From: Planctomycetaceae bacterium | GTDB lineage: Bacteria > Planctomycetota > Planctomycetia > Planctomycetales > Planctomycetaceae | Reading direction: 5' to 3' | DNA: 10,505 nucleotides | NCBI GenBank assembly: GCA_015487825.1 | Contig: WFOZ01000142.1 | Span: 1 to 10,505 of the forward strand | Part shown: positions 1 through 5,789 of the stretch, piece after piece | How positions within the stretch are numbered: position 1 is the first letter of the stretch | How the letters are laid out: every line of letters begins with the position of its first letter | Made by a program: the position numbers and the translations under genes | The notes under the pieces: generated by a model | What the model was told of the DNA's origin: nothing | The model's database searches: none | Seen by the model: the letters and a program-made list of their open reading frames with translations, nothing else

Positions 1-19
1 AGATGTGTATAAGAGACAG
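1..19. other. Nextera/Tn5 transposase mosaic-end adapter remnant (artefact)
   Basis: The first 19 bases read AGATGTGTATAAGAGACAG, an exact match to the Tn5 mosaic end carried by Nextera library adapters. It is not genomic. It shows that position 1 is the end of an assembled contig that was not adapter-trimmed, and that real sequence begins at position 20. A natural Tn5 end is very unlikely, because nothing of IS50 or a transposase follows and this hyperactive mosaic end is a synthetic hybrid sequence. Confidence 0.96.
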
Positions 20-113
20 TTCCGAAGTCGGCCTGGCTTTCGAAATTCCTGTCTCCAGCCGAAACGATTTAATGGATAACCGCCTGACACTCGATTATAA
101 TCTCCGATTCTAA
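20..113 (+). CDS. C-terminal fragment of a probable outer-membrane beta-barrel protein (5' truncated)
   Basis: Reading in the frame of codon 21-23 gives 30 residues before TAA at 111-113, starting SEVGLAFEIP and ending NRLTLDYNLRF. The alternation of polar and hydrophobic residues and the terminal Phe after an aromatic-containing strand resemble the last beta-strand of outer-membrane proteins, where a C-terminal aromatic is the usual assembly signal. That suggests an envelope protein such as a planctomycete beta-barrel protein, but 30 residues cannot identify a family. The strong terminator 37 bases after the stop supports a real gene end. The 5' part is lost at the contig edge. Confidence 0.5.
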
Positions 114-149
114 TCGGTTATTCTGAAACTGATAATCGATCTAGCTAAT

Positions 150-182
150 AAAGCGAGACAGAGAAATCTGCCTCGCTTTTTT
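150..182 (+). terminator. Rho-independent terminator of the upstream envelope gene
   Basis: Arm AAAGCGAG (150-157) pairs with CTCGCTTT (172-179). Inside it CAGA (159-162) pairs with TCTG (167-170) around a GAAA tetraloop (163-166), with one A-C mismatch at 158/171. Six T's run from 177 to 182, partly inside the 3' arm. The stem, GNRA loop and T-tract are the classical intrinsic terminator layout, 36 bases after the stop of the upstream gene. Confidence 0.9.
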
Positions 183-375
183 ATTTGGCCCAGGCAGATT
201 GTAATACGAAAGTAGGTTTTTCGATAAAAACATCCTGTATTTGCGTTGAAAGATTTGCTATACATATCTGACAGTGGCAAGGTGAAAATCGGCATCAAAC
301 GGCCTGTAGGCTTCATTCACCTGCTATAGAAATGATGACTGAACTTTCCTCACTATGCAGACTGCTGAATTTGGA

Positions 376-407
376 TTGGAGTCTTTCATCGAAAGATTCA
401 AAATAAT
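376..407 (+). promoter_or_regulatory. Possible MerR-style promoter: dyad between -35 and -10-like hexamers
   Basis: GAGTCTTTC (379-387) and GAAAGATTC (391-399) form an inverted repeat with a 3-base centre and a single non-complementary pair. TTGGAG (376-381) resembles a -35 box and AATAAT (402-407) a -10 box, 20 bases apart. A dyad filling an over-long 19-20 base spacer is the known layout of MerR-family promoters. No regulator gene lies in this window, so this is inference from geometry only. The dyad could also act as an RNA hairpin or as the operator of another regulator. Confidence 0.3.
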
Positions 408-454
408 AGGATATTCTGAGTTTGCAGGTTGCATCCCCCCGACATACCGACCAC

Positions 455-459
455 AGGAG
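455..459 (+). promoter_or_regulatory. Ribosome binding site deciding the haem protein start
   Basis: AGGAG at 455-459 stands 7 bases before ATG 467. The frame is open upstream to a TTG at 422, but that codon has no Shine-Dalgarno and would add 15 residues unlike a membrane-protein N-terminus, so 467 is preferred. Confidence 0.85.
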
Positions 460-466
460 CTTCAAC

Positions 467-1033
467 ATGGAAAAAACATCACCTGAAAATGCACCAGAAA
501 CCCAAAAGAAGAAGTCTTCGTGGGCTCGCAAAGCCTTTGTTGTGTTAATTATTTTATTCCTGGCGCTCCAGCTTTACCCGGTTGATCGCAATAACCCTGA
601 AGTCGTCGCTGATATCATTGCTCCGGATAATGTCAGATCTATCCTTAAACGCGCCTGCTACGATTGCCATTCTAACGAAACGAAATGGCTGTGGTACAGC
701 TACGTCGCCCCTGTTTCCATTCTCATTTCCAGAGATGTCGTCCTGGGACGCAATGCATTGAACTTCTCAGAATGGGGAGACTATTACGATGAAGAAGATA
801 CGCCGGAAATGTTTCTTGATGAATGTTGGGAATCGATTGAGTCCGGCGAAATGCCTTTGTGGTTCTATCTTCCGACTCATCCTGAAGCAGTCTTGACTGA
901 AGAAGACCTTAATATTCTCAAAGCATGGTGTGGTGCTGATGAAATCGAAGATGAGGAAAAAAAAGAACACGACCACGACGCTCATGGAGAGAAAAAGAAT
1001 AATGACGACCAGAGTGATGAGGATGAGGAATAA
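467..1033 (+). CDS. Membrane-anchored haem-binding domain protein (Haem_bd type, CxxCH)
   Basis: A 188-residue protein. Residues 1-22 are polar and Lys-rich, and about 23-36 form one hydrophobic segment (FVVLIILFLALQL), so it is an inner-membrane anchor or uncleaved signal with the rest outside the cytoplasm. CYDCH (64-68) is a c-type haem attachment motif; the following CHSNETKW-WY, the LNFSEW box (98-103) and GEMP (127-130) match my memory of the Haem_bd family. C64/C67 should bind haem covalently and H68 axially; M129 or H138 could be the other ligand. As I recall, relatives carry a His just before the GR-LNFSEW segment where this one has D90. Residues 158-188 are a Glu/Asp/His/Lys-rich tail. 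Its function, perhaps electron transfer or redox sensing, is unknown. It is followed after 6 bases by acpS, so the two are co-transcribed. Start supported by AGGAG 455-459. Confidence 0.85.
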   Translation: MEKTSPENAPETQKKKSSWARKAFVVLIILFLALQLYPVDRNNPEVVADIIAPDNVRSILKRACYDCHSNETKWLWYSYVAPVSILISRDVVLGRNALNFSEWGDYYDEEDTPEMFLDECWESIESGEMPLWFYLPTHPEAVLTEEDLNILKAWCGADEIEDEEKKEHDHDAHGEKKNNDDQSDEDEE

Positions 1034-1039
1034 GCCGAT

Positions 1040-1432
1040 ATGCAAGTTATGGGCTTAGGAACCGATATCACTGAAACCGAACGCATCGCCAGTATGATTC
1101 AGCGTCATGGCGATGCGTTTTTAAATCGCATTTATACGCAAGCTGAAATTGAGTATTGCAGTTCAAAAAAAAATTCCGCTCAACATTATGCCGGTCGCTG
1201 GGCGGCTAAAGAAGCCGTGATGAAGAGCTTTGGCACCGGCTTTGTCAAAGGGATTCACTGGATCGAAATTGAAGTTGTCTCGCTACCGAGCGGTAAGCCG
1301 GTCATTGAACTTTCCGGCCCGACAGCCCAGTTTGCGCAAAGTCTGGGGATCTCGCAACTTCTTCTTTCCATCTCCCACTGCAAACTGTACGCCACCGCCA
1401 CTGCAATCGCAGTTGGAAATGAATCACCTTAG
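1040..1432 (+). CDS. acpS: Holo-[acyl-carrier-protein] synthase
   Basis: A 130-residue protein of normal AcpS length. It transfers 4'-phosphopantetheine from coenzyme A to the conserved Ser of apo-ACP, in the cytoplasm, which activates ACP for fatty acid synthesis. Visible family motifs are GLGTDITETERI (5-16) with the Mg-binding D9, GRWAAKEAVMKSFG (52-65) with the second metal-ligand Glu E58, and LLLSISHCKLYATA (107-120). ATG 1040 is chosen because AGGA at 1026-1029, inside the end of the preceding gene, lies 10 bases upstream; the in-frame ATG 1049 would be 19 bases away and would leave only 5 residues before the metal-binding D9. It follows the haem protein after 6 bases and presumably shares its promoter. 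A run of nine A's at 1165-1173 sits inside the gene, but the frame is intact as given. Confidence 0.95.
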   Translation: MQVMGLGTDITETERIASMIQRHGDAFLNRIYTQAEIEYCSSKKNSAQHYAGRWAAKEAVMKSFGTGFVKGIHWIEIEVVSLPSGKPVIELSGPTAQFAQSLGISQLLLSISHCKLYATATAIAVGNESP

Positions 1433-1508
1433 TGAAGCTTCCATTTTGTATTGACGGATTGAAATCAAAAAATAGCAGCCTCAAAGCCTCGAGAAGGCAT
1501 TAGAACCA

Positions 1509-2207
1509 ATGGCAAACAGAAATTTAAAAAACGCCGCGTCTTCATTGCATCAGATTCACCTTGAAAATGTTATCTATCAGACTTCCGATGGACAGTTCCA
1601 GCTGAACATCAACTCATTTGATGTTTTTCAGGGCGAAAGAATTGCAGTGACTGGGCCAAGTGGTTCCGGAAAAACGACTCTGCTTTCTCTTATTTCCGGC
1701 TACAAATCAGCAATTTCGGGAACTATTGAGGTTCTCGGAAGCGACCAGCGAACCTGCAGTGAAAAAGAGCGGGAGGCTCGCCGTATTGAGCAGATAGGAG
1801 TTGTTTTCCAGGACTTCAGATTGATTGAGTACCTGAGTGTGCGAGATAATATCTCATTGGCAAGTTTTTTGTCTCGGTCAGATACTGATCTGAATATTCG
1901 TGACCGCATTGAATCGATTGCCGACCAATTGCAATTGAAGTCGCTGCTTCATCGATACCCCAACCAGCTTTCTCAGGGAGAACGACAGAGAACAGCCATC
2001 GGTCGGGCAATTTTTCAGCAACCCAAACTGATTCTTGCAGACGAACCAACAGGAAATCTCGATCCCGTCACAGCAGCCAAAACTCTCGATTTTCTCTTCA
2101 ACGCAATCGAACTGAGCAGCGCAACGCTCGTGATGGTCACTCATGACCACAGTTTACTTTCCCGTTTTACCAGGCAACTCGACATGACTCAGTTAAACGC
2201 TGTTTGA
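1509..2207 (+). CDS. ABC transporter ATP-binding protein, LolD/MacB/FtsE-like, without adjacent permease
   Basis: A 232-residue single-domain ABC ATPase. All motifs are present: Walker A GPSGSGKTT (49-57), Q-loop Q101 in VVFQDFRLIEYLSV, signature LSQGE (154-158) continuing RQRTAIGRAI, Walker B LILADEP (174-180) with catalytic E179, D-loop NLD (183-185) and H-loop H212. The Q-loop context and LADEPTGNLD place it in the LolD/MacB/FtsE group, which normally works with an FtsX/MacB-type permease. None lies beside it: acpS is 76 bases upstream and pgsA converges downstream, so the partner must be encoded elsewhere. Substrate unknown. LSQGE differs from the usual LSGGE/Q at one Gly. AAGG (1494-1497), 11 bases before ATG, is a weak ribosome binding site. 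The 76-base gap has TTGACG at 1451 but no matching -10, so whether it has its own promoter is unclear. Confidence 0.92.
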   Translation: MANRNLKNAASSLHQIHLENVIYQTSDGQFQLNINSFDVFQGERIAVTGPSGSGKTTLLSLISGYKSAISGTIEVLGSDQRTCSEKEREARRIEQIGVVFQDFRLIEYLSVRDNISLASFLSRSDTDLNIRDRIESIADQLQLKSLLHRYPNQLSQGERQRTAIGRAIFQQPKLILADEPTGNLDPVTAAKTLDFLFNAIELSSATLVMVTHDHSLLSRFTRQLDMTQLNAV

Positions 2208-2255
2208 AGTTTTGTATTGACAAGCAGGAACTGAACAGGAAGCAGAGGCATCAGG

Positions 2256-2283
2256 ACTGTAGGTCAGGATCTCCTGCTACAGT
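2256..2283. terminator. Hairpin in the convergent gap, possible bidirectional terminator
   Basis: ACTGTAG (2256-2262) pairs with CTACAGT (2277-2283), and inside it CAGG (2265-2268) pairs with CCTG (2273-2276) around ATCT, with GT 2263-2264 bulged. That makes 11 base pairs between two genes that converge. No T-tract follows on either strand, so it is not a textbook intrinsic terminator; it may stop transcription with Rho or protect 3' ends. Confidence 0.45.
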
Positions 2284-2316
2284 TGCACAGCATTTCACTA
2301 ACAAGGTTCTGAACTG

Positions 2317-2901
2317 CTATTGCTGTTCATCTAACTGATTTTGCTTGCGAAAAAGTGCCACGGCTCTCAGAGTATATTCAATGCCGCTGTAAACGGTAAT
2401 CAATACGGTGCCGTAAACAAGGATGTCTCGAACCAACAGAAATGTTGCATTTTGTTGAAATGAACTCTCCAGAGACATCATGCAAACCGGAATCGCAAAA
2501 GCCTGTATAATAAGCTTTAATTTTCCACTCAACTTTGCAGAAAAATCGATCCCCTGCTGTTCCAGAAACCCACGCAGACTGGTGATATACATTTCGCGAA
2601 TCACAATGACCAGCGTCACCCAGGGGGAAACGCCACTCCCATCGAGTTGTTGCAGGAAAATGAACGAACCACACACGATCACTTTATCAACCAGTGGATC
2701 AAGGATGCGTCCAAAAGTAGTCACTAATTGGTATTTGCGGGCGATATAACCATCAATGGCATCGGTGGCAATCGCAACCACAAATAAAATCGCAGAGGTC
2801 GTCCACCAATCGGTAGAACTGAGCAGCGCAAAGAGTACAAAAGAGAGAACCATTCGCGACATCGAAATAATATTCGGAGCATTCCAGATACGTTCACTCA
2901 T
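2317..2901 (-). CDS. pgsA: CDP-diacylglycerol--glycerol-3-phosphate 3-phosphatidyltransferase
   Basis: A 194-residue integral membrane enzyme that condenses CDP-diacylglycerol with glycerol-3-phosphate to phosphatidylglycerophosphate, the committed step to phosphatidylglycerol and cardiolipin. The CDP-alcohol phosphotransferase signature is complete: D47, D50, G51, A54, R55, G64, D68 and D72 in DAIDGYIAR followed by FGRILDPLVDK. The N-terminus with NAPNIISMSRM (7-17) is typical of PgsA, as are hydrophobic segments at about 17-29, 34-46, 74-85, 93-103, 129-142 and 155-172. Phosphatidylserine synthase shares the signature, but the N-terminal motif and length favour PgsA. ATG has AAAGGG (complement of 2910-2915) 8 bases upstream. 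It lies 38 bases after rimO on the same strand and is likely its operon partner. Confidence 0.93.
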   Translation of the reverse strand: MSERIWNAPNIISMSRMVLSFVLFALLSSTDWWTTSAILFVVAIATDAIDGYIARKYQLVTTFGRILDPLVDKVIVCGSFIFLQQLDGSGVSPWVTLVIVIREMYITSLRGFLEQQGIDFSAKLSGKLKLIIQAFAIPVCMMSLESSFQQNATFLLVRDILVYGTVLITVYSGIEYTLRAVALFRKQNQLDEQQ

Positions 2902-2939
2902 TGTTACTACCCTTTAATCTGCTTTTACGAAAAATCTGA

Positions 2940-4355
2940 TTACTCGGCGGCTTGTCCAACAAGATCGTAATCCTGTGTTGCAATAATTTCTGTTGGCACG
3001 AATTCTCCCACTGATAAATTTTCCCCCTGAACAAAAACGGTTCCATCAATTTCCGGAGCATCAGCAAAACAACGCCCTTGCCAGAGACCATTTTCAAGTT
3101 GCTCATCAATCAGAACATCCAGTTCATAACCGACAAGTGATTCGCCATATTCAAATGCGATCTGCTGTTGATCAGCCATTAACATTTCCTGACGTTGCTG
3201 TTTTATTTCTTCAGGCAAATGTCCATCGAGTTTCACAGCTGGTGTTCCCGGTTCCAGAGAATATGCAAACACACCCATGCGTTGGAATTTTGTTTCCTGA
3301 ACGAAATTGCGAAGCTGTTCAAATTGTTCGTCAGTTTCTCCCGGAAAACCGACCACAAAAGTTGTTCGCATCACAAGATTAGGAATTCTCTCACGAAGTT
3401 TTTCCACAAGTTCGATTGTTTTTTCTCTGTTAACACGTCTCTGCATTCGTTTTAATACACGGGAACTGATGTGCTGTAAGGGCATGTCGAGATAAGGGAG
3501 CACTTTTGAGGAGCCCGCAATCTGATCGATCAACCTGTCCGTGAAATTAACCGGGTACAGATACATCAGGCGAATCCAGTCGATTCCTTCCACTTTCTCC
3601 AATGCTTCCAGTAGCGAAGTCAGGCGAACCTCGCCATATAAGTCCATTCCGTAGTAAGTTGTATCCTGTGCAACAAGAATCAATTCTTTGACGCCATCAG
3701 CGGCGAGTTCTTCGGCTTCTTCTACAATTTTTTCAATCGGCTTGGTAACATGCTTGCCCCGCATACTGGGAATTGAACAGAACGTGCAGGTTCGATTGCA
3801 TCCCTCAGAGATTTTCAGGTATGCATAATGAGCTGGCGTGATTCGCAGTCGCGTGCGATCATCCATCGCACGTATCGGAGCAGGACGGAACAGATCACGT
3901 TGTTCGTTAATATTACCAACGAGGCGATCAGCCACTTTTGCAATTTCATCGCGTCCAAAAACACCAACTACGTGATCGATCTCCGGCAGCCTCGCCCGTA
4001 AATCTCCGCCAATTCTTTCGGGAAGACATCCCGCAACGATCACGCCTTTGGTCTGGCCGACACGCTTCAGTTCGAGCATCTCCTCAATCACTTCAATCGA
4101 TTCCTTACGGGAATCATCAATGAACCCACAGGTATTGATGATCACGAAGTCGCTCCCTTTCGGTTCAGCCGTCAACGCGTAACCATCTACCGCGAGTGTC
4201 CCCAGCATTTTTTCACTGTCAACAAGATTTTTAGGACATCCCAACGAGATAAAGGCATAAGTCCCCTTGCCACCACTTGCCGATTCACTTTCAAGTGCAC
4301 TATTTGTCAGAGAAACAGGCTCGCTCGCCTGATCAAGAATTGGTAATTGTGTCAT
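2940..4355 (-). CDS. rimO: Ribosomal protein S12 methylthiotransferase
   Basis: A 471-residue radical-SAM methylthiotransferase that modifies a conserved aspartate of ribosomal protein S12 in the cytoplasm. The N-terminal MTTase domain has C40 (SLGCPKNLVDSE), C76 (INTCGF) and C110 (AGCLPER) for one 4Fe-4S cluster. The radical SAM core has C186, C190 and C193 (SEGCNRTCTFCSIPSMRGKH). Later features are FVVGFPGET, YSLEPGTPA and a C-terminal TRAM domain containing DAPEIDG (432-438), which fit RimO rather than MiaB. Residues 1-32 are an extra Ser/Glu-rich stretch before the first beta-strand; no other in-frame start exists between ATG 4355 and the SLGC motif, so the extension appears real. The Shine-Dalgarno is weak. 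It is separated from hemW by a terminator and a 256-base gap, which should hold its own promoter. Confidence 0.96.
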   Translation of the reverse strand: MTQLPILDQASEPVSLTNSALESESASGGKGTYAFISLGCPKNLVDSEKMLGTLAVDGYALTAEPKGSDFVIINTCGFIDDSRKESIEVIEEMLELKRVGQTKGVIVAGCLPERIGGDLRARLPEIDHVVGVFGRDEIAKVADRLVGNINEQRDLFRPAPIRAMDDRTRLRITPAHYAYLKISEGCNRTCTFCSIPSMRGKHVTKPIEKIVEEAEELAADGVKELILVAQDTTYYGMDLYGEVRLTSLLEALEKVEGIDWIRLMYLYPVNFTDRLIDQIAGSSKVLPYLDMPLQHISSRVLKRMQRRVNREKTIELVEKLRERIPNLVMRTTFVVGFPGETDEQFEQLRNFVQETKFQRMGVFAYSLEPGTPAVKLDGHLPEEIKQQRQEMLMADQQQIAFEYGESLVGYELDVLIDEQLENGLWQGRCFADAPEIDGTVFVQGENLSVGEFVPTEIIATQDYDLVGQAAE

Positions 4356-4540
4356 ACTGTTTTCTAACGCTTTTTCATTCCTTAAACCGGTAAGGCCGAA
4401 GCCAATATTTTTGCTACAGACAACTCAGCACGGCTGGTTCATTCTGATAGCCGTAACCAAACTGAAATTTTTCTAAAATTTGCGAGCCGTTCGCATACTT
4501 TTACCGTCAGCAATACAGACCATTATAGACAGGCAGACTC

Positions 4541-4568
4541 AAAACGGAATTGCCAGCCGAAGCAATTC
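4541..4568 (-). terminator. Intrinsic terminator after hemW
   Basis: On the - strand GAATTGC (complement of 4562-4568), an 8-base loop TTCGGCTG and GCAATTC (complement of 4547-4553) form a perfect 7-bp stem followed by CGTTTT. It lies 44 bases after the hemW stop and separates that unit from rimO. The T-tract is short, so strength is uncertain. Confidence 0.6.
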
Positions 4569-4611
4569 AATAAAAAGTGAAATCTCAGAGAACGGGAAAT
4601 AATCCACAACA

Positions 4612-5766
4612 TCAAATTACTTCACAAGCCACGGCATCTGCAAAGAGTTTTCCTTCAGAGGTCAGGCGGATGAACTGCTCTGTTTCTTCGATCCAGCCTT
4701 TCTGTTTCAGGTTGATTAATTCATTTTCAAGCAGTGATTCAATCCGATGTCCGCTCTGACGTTCAATTCTCGATTTTTCAACGCCCTGAAGATAACCCAA
4801 CCCAATGGCGAAAAGTTCTCTGGCACGTTGTTCAGAAGTGAGATCATCGGTATAATCGATTGGTGAAAGGTCCGCTTCAATCCGTTTCATCCAGGTGAAC
4901 GGGCTGCGATGGTTTGTGCTACGGGTTCCATCCACAAACCGTGAAGCCCCCGGGCCGAATGCCAGGTAAGGTTGTCCTGTCCAATAAGCACAATTGTGTC
5001 GGGATTCCATTTCCGGCCTGGCGAAGTTGGAAATTTCGTATTGAGGGTAGCCGCTTGCCTGCAGTGTTTCGACGGTCCATTGATACATCTCGATTTCGCA
5101 CAAGTCTTCCACCTGCTTCAGCTTTCCTTTTGAACGTTGTGACCAGAAGCTGGTTCCTTTTTCAAAGGTTAACGCATACGTTGAGATATGCGCCGGTTGT
5201 AATTGAATCGCCTGCTGAATGGTTTGCTGCCAACTTGCCAACGATTGACCAGGAACGCCATAAATCAAATCGAGAGAAATATTTGGCATCGAAGAAGAGA
5301 GTTGTTCAAGAATTCCAATGACCTGTTGCGGCGAATGTTTTCGATCCAGCCGTTTCAGGATTTCGGCATCAAACGATTGAACTCCCAGACTGATCCGGTT
5401 GACGCCAAACTGTTTGAGGACCTGCTGTTTCTCGATACTCAAACCATCGGGATTCGCTTCAATCGTATATTCTGCACCCTGCGCTAAACGAAAATGACGC
5501 AGGAGAATGGATAGTAGCTCTTCCAGTTCGGTTGGGCTAAGCAGAGTTGGTGTCCCTCCACCAATAAAAAGCGTATCCAGCTGTGGAGACTGATCGAACT
5601 TTTGCAAACATTGAGAGATTTCCAATTCCAACGCCTGCAAATAACGGGGAATCAGATCATCTCTGCCTGCAATAATTGAGAAATCACAGTAACTACATCG
5701 CTTCAAGCAAAATGGAACATGCACATAGGCAGAGCGGGGCTGATTGTCATCGTAAATATCCTTCAA
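4612..5766 (-). CDS. hemW: Radical SAM haem chaperone HemW (HemN-like)
   Basis: A 384-residue radical SAM protein. YVHVPFCLKRCSYCDF gives the cluster ligands C20, C24 and C27, with F29 where coproporphyrinogen III dehydrogenase HemN has a fourth Cys; this points to HemW, a haem-binding chaperone that delivers haem to respiratory proteins, rather than to the HemN enzyme. Further motifs are FIGGGTPT (67-74), TIEANP (101-106), NRISLGVQSF (123-132), DLIYGVPGQ (166-174) and a C-terminal HemN_C winged-helix-like region (about 310-384). The start appears to be TTG (5764-5766); ATG 5748-5750 is out of frame and the next in-frame candidate, GTG at codon 15, would cut into the first beta-strand. AAGAAAG just upstream is a poor ribosome binding site. 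The gene starts 23 bases after the secreted LamG-like gene, so translation may depend on it. Confidence 0.93.
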   Translation of the reverse strand: MKDIYDDNQPRSAYVHVPFCLKRCSYCDFSIIAGRDDLIPRYLQALELEISQCLQKFDQSPQLDTLFIGGGTPTLLSPTELEELLSILLRHFRLAQGAEYTIEANPDGLSIEKQQVLKQFGVNRISLGVQSFDAEILKRLDRKHSPQQVIGILEQLSSSMPNISLDLIYGVPGQSLASWQQTIQQAIQLQPAHISTYALTFEKGTSFWSQRSKGKLKQVEDLCEIEMYQWTVETLQASGYPQYEISNFARPEMESRHNCAYWTGQPYLAFGPGASRFVDGTRSTNHRSPFTWMKRIEADLSPIDYTDDLTSEQRARELFAIGLGYLQGVEKSRIERQSGHRIESLLENELINLKQKGWIEETEQFIRLTSEGKLFADAVACEVI

Positions 5767-5789
5767 GGAGATATCTTTCTTATGGAAAA

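Larger units (their letters stand above)
114..466. other. Intergenic region: terminator, then promoter region of the haem protein–acpS unit
   Basis: This 353-base stretch has no convincing gene; the short reverse-strand open frames here have no family features. It holds the intrinsic terminator of the upstream gene (150-182), an isolated weak extended -10-like element (TGC followed by TATACA, 256-264), a 9-base-arm dyad with flanking -35/-10-like hexamers (376-407), and the ribosome binding site of the next gene (455-459). I see nothing else in 183-370. Confidence 0.6.

Noticed and set aside
422..466. N-terminal extension of the haem protein from TTG 422
   Set aside because: ATG 467 has AGGAG 7 bases upstream and gives a proper N-terminus; TTG 422 has no ribosome binding site.
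1451..1480. Promoter for the ABC ATPase from TTGACG at 1451
   Set aside because: The -35-like box is good, but no -10 resembling TATAAT stands 16-18 bases downstream.
1444..2221. 12-base direct repeat TTTTGTATTGAC at 1444-1455 and 2210-2221 flanking the ABC ATPase gene, as a trace of insertion
   Set aside because: A few exact 12-mer pairs are expected by chance in 10.5 kb, there are no terminal inverted repeats, and the gene does not look foreign.
4356..4380. Four-codon leader ORF (MKKR) with AAGGA just before rimO, as an attenuator
   Set aside because: AAGGA overlaps its ATG with no spacing, and no alternative hairpins are visible.
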